A DNA stretch of 64,000 nucleotides from Eutrophocola sp965662685 (GCA_965662685.1 CBFIIQ010000006.1:22667-86666); one strand, 5' to 3'; positions 8,987 through 18,373 are shown, counted from the stretch's first letter. Notes: generated by a model from the letters alone, not told the origin. Numbers and translations: made by a program.

Positions 8987-11206
8987 TTATTGAAGGTTAA
9001 TTGTCAACGGTGTCGCCGCATAAATAAGCTCACCTGAATCGACCATCCTGTAAGCGCTATAAATATTAACCCGCCCTGAAAGGCCAGCAGTCTGCAAGTC
9101 AAGCTCGCTGACCACATCGAACAATTCTCTTTCCGACATTACCCTGGGGGCCGATGTAGGCAGCAGGGTTTTCAGGCTGCCATTAAATTGAACCAAATTA
9201 CCTTCACTATTAAGCTGATAAAGAGTTTCCCGCCCTTTTACAATCACCAGATGAGTGACAAATTCCTTATCAAGTTGCTCAGGCAAGGGATTGATCTTCA
9301 TGCGCAAGCTGATTTTGTCATCAACCAGAAAGGCGCGTGAGAAGTTTTTACCTGATTGTGTATACGCACCCAGACCTAATTCAATGTCAGTCATCCCTGT
9401 TTGTTGCGACACTGCAGGAAATTCAGCAAGCCTGTCTTCCTGACTGGAATAATAATTTGCGATCTGGTATTTCACCGTATTCAGGGTAGAAACAGCATCG
9501 GCATCAACAAGATCATCGCTGTCTGCCCCACATTGGTAAGGGCCACAAGTTCGTGTAGGATCTGAAAAGCGGTATAAGCGGTTAACTACATTAAAGTCTT
9601 CCGGGAATGCCATCATCGTGACAAAAGTATTATCTACACCAAAACCCGCTGAATATGGAAATGTGCCACCATTAGGGTCTTCCCGTCGAGAATGGGCAAG
9701 CCCCAGGTTATGCCCTATTTCATGGGCAAGTACACTATCATCCTTGCAGTCTATGTTTATCACGGAGTAGGCAAAGTCCTTGTGATAGCTTGCTGAAAAA
9801 TCCCCCCTTGTGCCTTTCCCGCCTAGATTGGAAAGACCACAAATCCCATCTTCTTCTCCGGTTCGGAACAATATGACCAAATCACCACCAAATAATTCCC
9901 GACGTCGCTGAAGGTTGGCAAATGCGGTATCTGACTGGAAGGTTATTTCGGAGAGATCCGTAAACAAATCATCAGCTGGAGCGTAACTAACCTCGTGCCC
10001 CCCGACAGGGCGTATAAAAATTCCGGTATTACTGTCTGCAAAAATCTTGTTAGCGACATTAAATAACTGGTTAATGCGTGTATCCACTTCTCCGTAATAT
10101 AGCGAATCGACTTCAGGCGTGTAGGCTACCAGAACATCAATTACCGTGGCCTGGTCTTTAAGATTATCAAATCCATCGAAGGGGTCAGTACCAGTAATCT
10201 GCTCATTGTAGTCACTGGTGCCATCTTCATCGGTATCTGTAACAACGTCCCGATACACCTCGACAATAACATCACTTCGATCGTTATTTACCACCACGGT
10301 ACTGTAAATCAGTGGGTGAGACTTTTCGTCGCTCGTTACAGTGAATGAAAGCTGCCTTGTTCCATCTACGGGTAAATCGCCCAAAACACAGCCCAGTACT
10401 GGCTCACCATCTGTTGACTCGAGAATCTCGCAGTCCTGTGGCAAATCATCCAATGTTGTGTTTTCAAGCAGGAAAAAAATATCGGTAAAAAGACTTTCCT
10501 GACCTTCCTTGCTTATATTGGTAAAGGTGAGATCAAAAGTGAGCTTGCCACCCAGGGGAATAATAGTTTCAGAAACCTGCTGATTAATCCTGATCTCAGT
10601 GAAAACGCTATCCTCACTAGCCGTATCATCTGTCCCCACAGGTACAATAGTGTCAGTCGTCGCAACCTTATCCCTGACTAATTCAAGTCGGCTAAACGCA
10701 CCTGAGTAGGTATCCGGAGAAATCCTTGTTGCATATAACTGAAAGATTCCGGAAGGAGAAGTAAGAATGGCATGGGCTGTAAAATCACCTGCAGTGAGGA
10801 CAAAGGCGTAATCCAGACCTGTATTGGTAATCGAGCCGTACCAGCTTTGATCTCCATTCTCCGCAAACCCTATCTCATCAATACGAATGGGATACACTGC
10901 CGTTCTGTTCACACGCAACTCAAATGTCTCACCTGCCGATATTTCTTTTAAGGCCGANNNNNNNNNAATACGAATGGGATACACTGCCGTTCTGTTCACA
11001 CGCAACTCAAATGTCTCACCTGCCGATATTTCTTTTAAGGCCGAAAACTTGAGTATTCCAGTCGCTGGCGAACTGGCAATATCAAGTATCCAGACATTCT
11101 GCGCATTGGCTGATTGCATAAAACACAGGCATAAAATCAGGCAGAATAAACTCCTGATAAAAGTAACAGTAACCATGTGTTTCAATTGATGCCCAAAAAG
11201 ACTCAT
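8987..11206 (-). CDS. Secreted reprolysin-like zinc metalloprotease, interrupted by an assembly gap
   Basis: A large secreted protein, about 739 codons as assembled. It starts with a hydrophobic signal segment ending near S-A-N-A-Q. A beta-rich region follows, then a DUF11-like segment, then a calcium-binding thrombospondin type 3-like D-T-D-E-D-G-T-S-D motif. The peptidase domain carries H-E-I-G-H-N-L-G-L-A-H at about residue 495, the extended metzincin zinc site of the M12B-like family. A C-terminal beta domain closes the protein. The N-terminal part contains nine Ns (10958-10966) flanked by a 78-bp duplicate. Collapsing the copies removes 87 bp, exactly 29 codons, leaving about 710 residues in frame. 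The substrate is unknown. Confidence 0.85.
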   Translation of the reverse strand: MSLFGHQLKHMVTVTFIRSLFCLILCLCFMQSANAQNVWILDIASSPATGILKFSALKEISAGETFELRVNRTAVYPIRIXXXSALKEISAGETFELRVNRTAVYPIRIDEIGFAENGDQSWYGSITNTGLDYAFVLTAGDFTAHAILTSPSGIFQLYATRISPDTYSGAFSRLELVRDKVATTDTIVPVGTDDTASEDSVFTEIRINQQVSETIIPLGGKLTFDLTFTNISKEGQESLFTDIFFLLENTTLDDLPQDCEILESTDGEPVLGCVLGDLPVDGTRQLSFTVTSDEKSHPLIYSTVVVNNDRSDVIVEVYRDVVTDTDEDGTSDYNEQITGTDPFDGFDNLKDQATVIDVLVAYTPEVDSLYYGEVDTRINQLFNVANKIFADSNTGIFIRPVGGHEVSYAPADDLFTDLSEITFQSDTAFANLQRRRELFGGDLVILFRTGEEDGICGLSNLGGKGTRGDFSASYHKDFAYSVINIDCKDDSVLAHEIGHNLGLAHSRREDPNGGTFPYSAGFGVDNTFVTMMAFPEDFNVVNRLYRFSDPTRTCGPYQCGADSDDLVDADAVSTLNTVKYQIANYYSSQEDRLAEFPAVSQQTGMTDIELGLGAYTQSGKNFSRAFLVDDKISLRMKINPLPEQLDKEFVTHLVIVKGRETLYQLNSEGNLVQFNGSLKTLLPTSAPRVMSERELFDVVSELDLQTAGLSGRVNIYSAYRMVDSGELIYAATPLTINLQ
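10880..11044. repeat. 78-bp direct duplicate flanking an N-gap (assembly artefact)
   Basis: The 78 bp at 10880-10957 are repeated without a visible mismatch at 10967-11044. The two copies flank nine Ns at 10958-10966. This is the pattern left when two contigs with overlapping ends are joined by a spacer instead of being merged. It is most likely not biological. Confidence 0.9.
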
Positions 11207-11255
11207 TAATTTACTTTAATTTAATTCTTTATCTATCTGATTTTAAAAGAGTATT

Positions 11256-12161
11256 CTAAAGAAAGCCTCTCTTGCCCTGCAAACCGCCACCATGCACCAC
11301 CATTATACGATAATTTTGTGGGAAAAAATCCCTTTTTTTGATCAGCTCATACAAACCGTATAACATTTTTCCCGAATAGACTGGCTCAAGAGGAATCTCA
11401 TTGGTCCGTTCGAAGCGCTTGATAAAGCGTAGTAACGCTTCAGTGGTTTTAGCATAACCACCAAAATGAAACTTATCATTGATTGACCAGTTACAATGAG
11501 AAGTGAGCCCGAATTTCAGGAAATTAGTTCGGATTTGATGGTCCAGGTAATTGGTCCCTTTCAACACCTGAAACCCCAATAAAGGAATGGCAGAAGCAGA
11601 TGCAAGACCCGTCAGCATTGTACCTGTTCCACAAGCCATACAGACAAGATCAAACTGCTGTTCATCGTAATAGCGTGTCAAGTCAGCGCACCCAGCAACC
11701 CCCTCGCTGTTGGCTCCTCCTTCAGGAATCACGAAGGCATCTGGAAAGCGCTGCTGAAGTGACTGAAGATAGTCCGGATTCTCTTTTTCCCGGTAGATAG
11801 ACCGGCTAATGCCCTCAAGTAACATTCCGGCTTTTTTTGCATCTTCAAGACAGGAGTTTAATGGTGAAGATAACTCGCCACGTACCAGTCCAATGGTTTG
11901 AAAATTATATAAATGCCCGGCTTCGGCAAGGGCGTGGAGGTGATTGGACCAGGGTCCGCCAAAGCTTAAAAGGCAGCTTTTCCCCTGCGCCCTGGCCTGG
12001 ATGAGGTTATATTTAAGTTTGAACCATTTATTGCCCGAAACAACCGGATGAATCAAATCTGTACGTAGAATAGATAGACTGACGCCGGTACCCTTGAGGA
12101 AAGGATCATCAATTTTTTGTACGGGAATTTCAGATGTAATGAATTGAGAGCTCAATTCCAT
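11256..12161 (-). CDS. PLP-dependent enzyme, ACC deaminase/D-cysteine desulfhydrase family
   Basis: A fold-type II pyridoxal-phosphate enzyme of about 301 residues. The S-G-N-K motif gives the cofactor lysine at about residue 45. S-F-G-G-P-W-S-N-H supplies the phosphate- and substrate-binding loop, and A-C-G-T-G-T-M-L-T-G the glycine-rich PLP phosphate cup. The family includes ACC deaminase and D-cysteine desulfhydrase, and the sequence alone does not decide the substrate. The open frame extends to a TTG at 12218. The ATG at 12161 has a GGAA seven bases upstream and fits the family length. It lies upstream of the metalloprotease on the same strand with only 49 bp between them. Confidence 0.85.
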   Translation of the reverse strand: MELSSQFITSEIPVQKIDDPFLKGTGVSLSILRTDLIHPVVSGNKWFKLKYNLIQARAQGKSCLLSFGGPWSNHLHALAEAGHLYNFQTIGLVRGELSSPLNSCLEDAKKAGMLLEGISRSIYREKENPDYLQSLQQRFPDAFVIPEGGANSEGVAGCADLTRYYDEQQFDLVCMACGTGTMLTGLASASAIPLLGFQVLKGTNYLDHQIRTNFLKFGLTSHCNWSINDKFHFGGYAKTTEALLRFIKRFERTNEIPLEPVYSGKMLYGLYELIKKRDFFPQNYRIMVVHGGGLQGKRGFL

Positions 12162-12236
12162 AGACTGGTTCCGGCAAAGCAAAAAGGCATTATCTCTTTT
12201 CACAAAGGCAGTAGACAATGCCTGAAAGTGTATTTG

Positions 12237-12611
12237 TCAATTCAGAACAATATATCCCCTGTAGGATAGACAATTCTTTACAACTCTTTCGCGCTCCTGC
12301 AAGGCATCACCTGTACCCCGCAAAGTTCCGGTAGCTGCACCTATTCCAGCTGCGCGCTTGGCTGTATTACTATTTCCTGCAGCAGCACCAATCACTCCGC
12401 CTGCGACAGCACCTGCTGCCGCTCCTGTAGCAACTTTTCGCCCTGCCTGTACTTCATCAGCGAAAACATAACACTCCTGTAAATCAGCCTCATAGGCCTG
12501 TGGATCAATCCCTTTCGTATCAACGATAGGCCGATTGCCGGTTATTTCATCCACCTGACGACAGGATGACAACAGGCTCAGGAACAAAATAACAATCACC
12601 GAATAATTCAT
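12237..12611 (-). CDS. Glycine-zipper lipoprotein
   Basis: A 124-residue outer-membrane-type lipoprotein. The N-terminus is a hydrophobic signal ending in the lipobox L-S-S-C. The middle has a glycine/alanine zipper (A-T-G-A-A-A-G-A-V-A-G-G-V-I-G) typical of small membrane-associated lipoproteins. A perfect GGAGG Shine-Dalgarno directly upstream decides the ATG at 12611 over the in-frame TTG at 12623. Function is unknown. It is leftward, upstream of the PLP-enzyme gene. Confidence 0.8.
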   Translation of the reverse strand: MNYSVIVILFLSLLSSCRQVDEITGNRPIVDTKGIDPQAYEADLQECYVFADEVQAGRKVATGAAAGAVAGGVIGAAAGNSNTAKRAAGIGAATGTLRGTGDALQERERVVKNCLSYRGYIVLN

Positions 12612-12826
12612 GACTTCCTCCAATTGCAGGTCTCATCCTGATTAACGCATTAACCAGCTGAAGGTTTACTGAATAACAAAGGAAAATTTTATGAGCAATT
12701 ACTTGCTGATGAGAGGAAACAGCAGGATCAGATATGACCTGCAATGATTTCTGGCTAAAAGCATCTGTATACCAGGAGCATTAAAATCAACCAGGTGAAT
12801 AATGAAGAGTAAGAAAGGGATATAAA

Positions 12827-12903
12827 TGGCGGACCGGACGGGACTCGAACCCGCGACCTCCGGCGTGACAGGCCGGCATTCTAACCAGCTGAACTACCGG
12901 TCC
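12827..12903 (-). tRNA. tRNA-Asp (GTC anticodon)
   Basis: The 77-nt minus-strand sequence folds as a cloverleaf: acceptor GGACCGG against CCGGTCC, anticodon loop C-C-T-GTC-A-C, the T-loop GTTCGAGTC, and an encoded CCA. It closely resembles E. coli tRNA-Asp. It follows tRNA-Val on the same strand with 48 nt between them, so the two are probably one transcript. Confidence 0.97.
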
Positions 12904-12951
12904 GTAGAATGATATACCAGTATAAAACCGGTATTATTAAACAAGCGCGCT

Positions 12952-13027
12952 TGGTGGGTGAAGAGGGACTTGAACCCCCGACATTCGCCTTGTAAGGGCG
13001 ACGCTCTCCCAGCTGAGCTATTCACCC
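12952..13027 (-). tRNA. tRNA-Val (TAC anticodon)
   Basis: The 76-nt minus-strand cloverleaf has acceptor GGGTGAA against TTCACCC, anticodon loop C-T-TAC-A-A, T-loop GTTCAAGTC and an encoded CCA. It is the first tRNA of the pair and lies 12 bp after the predicted transcription start. Confidence 0.97.
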
Positions 13028-13045
13028 AAAGCGCTAAGGCTGGGC

Positions 13046-13073
13046 ATTTTACCTTCTTATGGATGCATGTCAA
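13046..13073 (-). promoter_or_regulatory. Sigma-70 promoter of the tRNA-Val/tRNA-Asp unit
   Basis: On the minus strand a consensus TTGACA (13073-13068) is followed after 16 bp by TAAAAT (13051-13046), placing the transcription start near 13039, just before tRNA-Val. It sits in the 80-bp gap between the adenylate cyclase stop and the tRNA. Confidence 0.85.
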
Positions 13074-13107
13074 TAAGCCTCTGCCCTGCTTTTTCACTCC
13101 TGGCAAA

Positions 13108-15498
13108 TTACTTGGTGGTATAGCGAAAAGTCCCATCCCAATCCGGCTCAAGATCGGCATCTCTAAGCTCATTAATTCTGTCCAGATACACATCGTATAG
13201 CATTACGCCGGGGTCTCTTTGTTTCAGATTAGTGAACATTCGCTGGGCTTCATCCCAATCCTGTTCAAGATATTGTTTATAGGCTCGATGATATTCATCT
13301 ACCAGCCCCTGGAGTGTTTCATCTGCATCATCTTCCATACACAGCGGCTGATAGATTCGAATCGATGCTTCTTTCCCCTTTACCTGGACCTTGTCAATCA
13401 GTCGACAAAGAAAACCCTCCAGATGATCATGGGTTTCTTCACCTATAAGCAATTTCACACCATAATTTTTGGTAATTCCTTCGAGACGTGACCCCAGATT
13501 TACAGCATCACCCAGAACCGTATAGGAACGGCGATAGGTAGATCCCATGTCACCAACGTTCATAAAACCGGAATTAATACCTACGCCTATATTAACCTCG
13601 GGAAATCCCCTCTCCTCAAACTCAACTTTGAGTTCTTCCACTTTCTCCAGCATCTCCAGTGCTGCCTTCACGGCATTAAGCCGGTGATCAGGGTCATTTA
13701 AAGGGGCTCCCCAAAAAGCCATCACCATATCCCCCACATATTTATCGATAGTCCCGCTATGGTCGAAAATAATACCTGTAATGGGTGTGAAGAAATCATT
13801 TAGCAGGGTTTTTAATTGCCCCGCAGAGAGGGATTCTGAAATGTTGGTAAAGCTTCGAATATCAGAAAACAATACACTAAGCTCTTTACTCTCTCCTTCA
13901 AAATTATAGGCATCTGGATTGTTGAGCATGGCATCGATATGCGCCGGCGGTACATATTGGTCAAACATACCTTTGATAGCCCGGCGGCTCAGCCCCTCTT
14001 TAAGGAAGCCATAGGTCAGATTAACAACGGTAATCAAAAAGATAAGAAAGATAATTATTATCAAGGAAATATCGAGATTGTAATCTGACCATAATTTGAA
14101 ATTAAGTGCTGTTACCCCAAGCATAAAAGACAAGCTTGAAAGCAGGAGTAATGCCGGGCCAAGCATGGGATAAACCAGAGACAGAAAAACACCCGAAATC
14201 ACTATAGTGGCAATGACAGCGCCCTCTTCCCAATCCGGCTTGGACGGAAAAGGTTCATTCTGGGCCCCTGTCAAAAGCGATATGGCATTATCAAGTTGAT
14301 TGCCTGACTCGACATTGCCCTGTGAATTATCCAGAGTAAAGGCTGGTGCCGCTGACAAAAGGGCGTTTAGGACATTGGCGTGAACTTCAACACCCGGGAA
14401 CACAGATTCTATCGGGGCAGAACGCAAATCAAAAAGTCCGGTAGCCGTCGCCCCTACAAGCGCAAGGCTGTTAAACAGCGCTTCCTCCTGCTCCGGGCTA
14501 AGGCTGTCATCAAGAACGTCAACTGCACTGATATAAGTATAAGGGCTGTTTTGGCCTACATTAGAGGTTCCGGCATAAGGAATTAATACCTGGCCTATGC
14601 TGTCTGTAGGAATAAAAATTTGTCCCACTTTTATTCCGGTAAGTCGATCAAACTGGCCCGTCAGGTCAGCTTCAGTCTGTATTTCAAAGTTATCTTCAAA
14701 AAAATACAGGCGCATCATTTCCAGTGCCAGTGAAGGATAGAGATTATTACCAAAACGCATAACCAGTGGTGTTCTTCTTAACACCCCATCAGCATCAGGA
14801 ATAGTGTCAAAAAAACCGGCTCCTCTTGCCGATCTCTTCAGGATGTCGACATTTCCTTCGTATCCTATAGCTTGCAGAAAGCTTATTGCCTGGGTTCTTT
14901 CTTCATCCAGCTGAATAATTGGCTCGGGTAAATCGCCGTAACGCATGGTATTAGCAGACTTGAACGAAACCCCAAGCACCGTATCCAGCAATTCCATTTG
15001 TTCCGCAAAATGCAGATCCCCATCCAGCAAATTACTCCATTGCTCCAGTTGAGTTTCGTCAGGCAGGTTTGACGCAAGGTCACTACCATCACTTTTTTCC
15101 CGCAGTTCCGCCATCAGGTTTCTTTCCGGCTCGGGGAAGTAATAATCAAAACCAAGCACTATGACGCCATAATTCGCTAACTTGCTAACCAGATCACCAA
15201 AATCAAAACGTGACCAGGGCCAGCGCCCATAAGTGGATAAACTGCGCTCATCAATATCAATAACGACTATTTTATGTTCCGTTGCTTTAGGGGTTTCCAG
15301 CATAAAGGTGAAACGTTGATCATAAATAAGGTTATCCAGTCTCTGGAATAAGCCAATGATTGTGGGGTTGTTGCTGGTTTCGAGGGTGAAAACAAAAACG
15401 GTGGCCAGCAAGCCAATAAATACCGGCAGCCTTGCGCCTTTGAGAAGCTCAAACTTTAGTCTATTGAGGAATTTGAGTAAGAAGGAAAATACTTCCAT
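13108..15498 (-). CDS. CHASE2-domain adenylate cyclase (class III)
   Basis: A 796-residue membrane signalling protein. A hydrophobic segment near the N-terminus is followed by a large periplasmic CHASE2 sensor (roughly 45-400). Three closely spaced membrane segments come next (about 410-500), then a cytoplasmic class III cyclase domain. The two metal aspartates are seen in F-S-D-I-R (Asp546) and D-K-Y-V-G-D (Asp590). The L-G-D-A-V-N-L-G-S-R segment carries the remaining adenine and transition-state residues, so the enzyme should be active and make cAMP. The ligand is unknown. The start is ATG 15498 rather than the TTG before it. Its 3' end abuts the tRNA promoter. Confidence 0.93.
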   Translation of the reverse strand: MEVFSFLLKFLNRLKFELLKGARLPVFIGLLATVFVFTLETSNNPTIIGLFQRLDNLIYDQRFTFMLETPKATEHKIVVIDIDERSLSTYGRWPWSRFDFGDLVSKLANYGVIVLGFDYYFPEPERNLMAELREKSDGSDLASNLPDETQLEQWSNLLDGDLHFAEQMELLDTVLGVSFKSANTMRYGDLPEPIIQLDEERTQAISFLQAIGYEGNVDILKRSARGAGFFDTIPDADGVLRRTPLVMRFGNNLYPSLALEMMRLYFFEDNFEIQTEADLTGQFDRLTGIKVGQIFIPTDSIGQVLIPYAGTSNVGQNSPYTYISAVDVLDDSLSPEQEEALFNSLALVGATATGLFDLRSAPIESVFPGVEVHANVLNALLSAAPAFTLDNSQGNVESGNQLDNAISLLTGAQNEPFPSKPDWEEGAVIATIVISGVFLSLVYPMLGPALLLLSSLSFMLGVTALNFKLWSDYNLDISLIIIIFLIFLITVVNLTYGFLKEGLSRRAIKGMFDQYVPPAHIDAMLNNPDAYNFEGESKELSVLFSDIRSFTNISESLSAGQLKTLLNDFFTPITGIIFDHSGTIDKYVGDMVMAFWGAPLNDPDHRLNAVKAALEMLEKVEELKVEFEERGFPEVNIGVGINSGFMNVGDMGSTYRRSYTVLGDAVNLGSRLEGITKNYGVKLLIGEETHDHLEGFLCRLIDKVQVKGKEASIRIYQPLCMEDDADETLQGLVDEYHRAYKQYLEQDWDEAQRMFTNLKQRDPGVMLYDVYLDRINELRDADLEPDWDGTFRYTTK

Positions 15499-15598
15499 CA
15501 AGCTGGGTTCCAGAGGTTTTTCACATTATAAGCGAAAGCACTGTACATGACAGTGTCCAGTCGTTAACATCACGACCCGATTTGTAGCACGTAACATC

Positions 15599-15955
15599 AT
15601 GGAAATATTCAAGAAATTTACATTTGAAGCAGCGCACCGGCTGCCCAACGTGCCGGCCGGGCATAAATGTGCGCGCTTGCATGGACATTCCTATTCTCTG
15701 GAGGTGCATGTGAGTGGGCAACCCGATTCTGATCTGGGCTGGATAATGGATTTTGCCGACATCACCAAGGCGTTAGACCCCATAATCAGTCAGCTCGACC
15801 ACTACTATCTTAATGATATTGCCGGATTGGAAAATCCAACCAGTGAAAATATCGTGCGCTGGGTGTGGCCTCAAATAAAGAAAGTATTGCCAGCGCTCTC
15901 AAAACTGGTGATCAGTGAAACCTGCACCAGTGGATGCGTGTATTACGGAGAATAA
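15599..15955 (+). CDS. queD: 6-carboxy-5,6,7,8-tetrahydropterin synthase
   Basis: A 118-residue enzyme of the queuosine (preQ0) pathway that converts 7,8-dihydroneopterin triphosphate to 6-carboxytetrahydropterin. Zinc ligands are His13 (A-A-H-R) and His28/His30 (L-H-G-H), the catalytic cysteine is Cys24, and the E-N-P-T-S-E-N and E-T-C-T-S-G motifs are present. It diverges from the cyclase gene and is followed by the oppositely oriented ung. queC and queE, the next two steps, lie together 20 kb away. Confidence 0.95.
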   Translation: MEIFKKFTFEAAHRLPNVPAGHKCARLHGHSYSLEVHVSGQPDSDLGWIMDFADITKALDPIISQLDHYYLNDIAGLENPTSENIVRWVWPQIKKVLPALSKLVISETCTSGCVYYGE

Positions 15956-16031
15956 TCTTTATTAGCAAAAGCGCGTTTAGCAAATTTGCCCTACAGTTTC
16001 CGCTCGCCCCGATAAACTTTGAACTAAATTT

Positions 16032-16751
16032 TCAACTGCTCGTTTTGGCCTTACCGGGTAAAGCCCACTCAATTGGGCGTTGCCCTGTTTTGACAAGATA
16101 TTCATTAGCCTGCGAGAAATGCTTACATCCCAGAAAGCCACGATGAGCGGATAGTGGCGATGGATGGGGGGCCTGCAACACCAGATGTCTGTCCCGATCA
16201 ATGATCTGGCCTTTTTTCTGGGCATAACTCCCCCAAAGCAAAAAAACCAGGTGCTCACGGTTATCATTTAATAACGATATAACTTTATCAGTAAAACGTT
16301 CCCATCCTTTGCCCTGATGAGAGGCAGCATTGCCTTTTTCCACACTTAGTACTGCATTTAACAGGAGAACCCCCTGCTCGGCCCAACTTTGCAAATAGCC
16401 ATGATCAGGAGCAGTAATAGACAGGTCATTGTTAATTTCCTTGTAAATATTAATTAGCGAAGGAGGAATCCGCACGCCGGGTAGAACGGAAAAGCAAAGT
16501 CCATGAGCCTGCCCTGGCCCGTGGTAGGGATCTTGCCCAAGGATGACAACCCTGACCCTGTCAAAGGGCGTGCTGTCCAAGGCATTAAAAATGAGTTCCC
16601 CGGGCGGGTATATTTGTTTCCCCTGCGCCTTTTCCTGTTTCAGAAATTCACGCAGTGCAATCATGTAGTCCTGATTGAATTCGGCTTGCAGGCGTTCCAG
16701 CCAGGAATGGTCGAGCTTGATTTTCCTGTCGCCGGAACTGGAAATCACCAT
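16032..16751 (-). CDS. ung: Uracil-DNA glycosylase
   Basis: A 239-residue family 1 uracil-DNA glycosylase that removes uracil from DNA in base-excision repair. The water-activating G-Q-D-P-Y-H-G motif (Asp74) and the H-P-S-P-L-S-A-H-R-G leucine-loop motif near the C-terminus are intact. GGGAGGG lies directly before the ATG at 16751. It is convergent with queD and lies 70 bp after the lysS stop on the same strand. Confidence 0.97.
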   Translation of the reverse strand: MVISSSGDRKIKLDHSWLERLQAEFNQDYMIALREFLKQEKAQGKQIYPPGELIFNALDSTPFDRVRVVILGQDPYHGPGQAHGLCFSVLPGVRIPPSLINIYKEINNDLSITAPDHGYLQSWAEQGVLLLNAVLSVEKGNAASHQGKGWERFTDKVISLLNDNREHLVFLLWGSYAQKKGQIIDRDRHLVLQAPHPSPLSAHRGFLGCKHFSQANEYLVKTGQRPIEWALPGKAKTSS

Positions 16752-16821
16752 GCCCTCCCGAATAGACTGTTCCTTAATTTATTGTTCAATCTTGCGCTAA
16801 ACCTGTAATTCACTTTACAGC

Positions 16822-18330
16822 TCAAGCATTCACCGGACGCATATGGGGAAATAATAAAACATCACGAATTGAGGCAGAATCTGTAAACAACATTACCAGG
16901 CGATCAATCCCAATACCCTCGCCTGCAGTCGGCGGCATTCCATACTCAAGAGCAGTAATATAATCCTGATCGAAATGCATGGCCTCGTCATCGCCTGCGT
17001 CTTTCTCTGCTACCTGGGCCTTGAAACGTTCTGCCTGATCTTCTGAATCGTTGAGTTCAGAGAAACCATTGGCGATTTCGCGACCACCGATAAACAATTC
17101 AAAACGATCACTGATCGCAGGATTATCATCATTACGTCTTGCCAGTGGAGAAACTTCGGTTGGGTATTCCGTAATAAAGGTTGGCTGTTGTAACCATTCT
17201 TCGACTTTCTCCTCAAAAATCTCAAGCTGTATTTTTCCAGTACCCCAATTGTCTTTCACAGCTATGCCCATGGATTTTGCCAGGGCAGACACTTCTTCAT
17301 AGTTTTCAAGCTGCGCCAAAGTAACGCCATCTACCTTCTCCAAAATAGCATCAAGCAAGGTCATGCGGGTAAAGGGTTGATCAAAATCCAGTTCAACGTC
17401 CTGATAAGTCACTTTTCCTGAGCCAATAACCTCATGGGCAATCTTGCGCAACATGTCTTCTGTCAAACTCATCAAATCATGATAGTCAGCATAAGCCTGA
17501 TAAAACTCCAGCATGGTAAATTCGGGATTATGGCGCGTGGACAGGCCTTCGTTACGAAAGTTGCGATTAAGCTCAAATACCCGCTCAAAGCCTCCTACGA
17601 CCAGCCTCTTGAGATACAGCTCAGGCGCTATTCGTAAATACATATCCTGATCCAGGGAATTATGATGAGTGATAAATGGCCTGGCTACTGCACCGCCTGG
17701 AATTACCTGCATCATTGGTGTTTCCACTTCCATGTAGCGCTCTTCATTCATGAAATTTCGAATGGCGCTGACAATTCTGGAGCGAATGATAAAGGTTTCG
17801 CGCGCATCCTCATTGGCAATCAGATCCACGTAGCGCTGGCGATAACGCACTTCAGTATCTGTCAGACCCTTATGTTTGTCGGGTAGAGGACGCAGCGATT
17901 TTGTCAGCAGGGAAATTTCCTGTACCCGAATACTGAGTTCGCCTTTATCCGTTCTAAAAATATGTCCCTTGGTACCGATAATGTCACCAAGGTCCCAACT
18001 TTTAATTTCCGCCCTTTCGTCTTCGGGAAATTCTTTTATGTTCAGGTATAACTGAATCTGTCCTGTCATATCCTGAATCACAATAAAAGGGCCACGCATC
18101 CTGATGATACGCCCAGCCACACAGGCTTCCATAGCAAGCTCTGCAAGCTCCTCTTTATCCTTGTCGGCATAGGAGGCATGGATATCAGCGGCATAATCAC
18201 TGCGCCTGAAGCTGTTGGGAAATGCGTTGCGCTGGGATTTGATAGCATTTAACTTGTCACGACGCTGTGCGATCAGTCTGTTTTCGTCATTGCTGTCAGT
18301 CGTTCCAGTGTCTTGTTGCTTATCGCTCAT
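16822..18330 (-). CDS. lysS: Lysyl-tRNA synthetase (class II)
   Basis: A 502-residue class II synthetase charging tRNA-Lys. An N-terminal OB-fold anticodon domain (roughly 60-160) precedes the catalytic domain. Motif 2 is seen around F-R-N-E-G-L-S-T-R-H-N-P-E-F-T. Motif 3 is G-E-G-I-G-I-D-R-L-V-M-L near the C-terminus. It follows prfB by 43 bp on the same strand, the standard prfB-lysS pair of Gammaproteobacteria. The cognate tRNA-Lys is also in this window. Confidence 0.98.
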   Translation of the reverse strand: MSDKQQDTGTTDSNDENRLIAQRRDKLNAIKSQRNAFPNSFRRSDYAADIHASYADKDKEELAELAMEACVAGRIIRMRGPFIVIQDMTGQIQLYLNIKEFPEDERAEIKSWDLGDIIGTKGHIFRTDKGELSIRVQEISLLTKSLRPLPDKHKGLTDTEVRYRQRYVDLIANEDARETFIIRSRIVSAIRNFMNEERYMEVETPMMQVIPGGAVARPFITHHNSLDQDMYLRIAPELYLKRLVVGGFERVFELNRNFRNEGLSTRHNPEFTMLEFYQAYADYHDLMSLTEDMLRKIAHEVIGSGKVTYQDVELDFDQPFTRMTLLDAILEKVDGVTLAQLENYEEVSALAKSMGIAVKDNWGTGKIQLEIFEEKVEEWLQQPTFITEYPTEVSPLARRNDDNPAISDRFELFIGGREIANGFSELNDSEDQAERFKAQVAEKDAGDDEAMHFDQDYITALEYGMPPTAGEGIGIDRLVMLFTDSASIRDVLLFPHMRPVNA

Positions 18331-18373
18331 TTATTGTTCCGTCAGTAACTAGGTGAATTAATCGTTTCAGGTC

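Noticed and set aside
10880..11044. A real tandem repeat domain in the metalloprotease
   Set aside because: The copies are identical at DNA level, separated only by Ns, and their removal is frame-neutral; true protein repeats rarely stay identical.
12894..13200. Open frames on both strands over the tRNA-Val region
   Set aside because: They overlap tRNA genes and the tRNA promoter, so they are chance frames.
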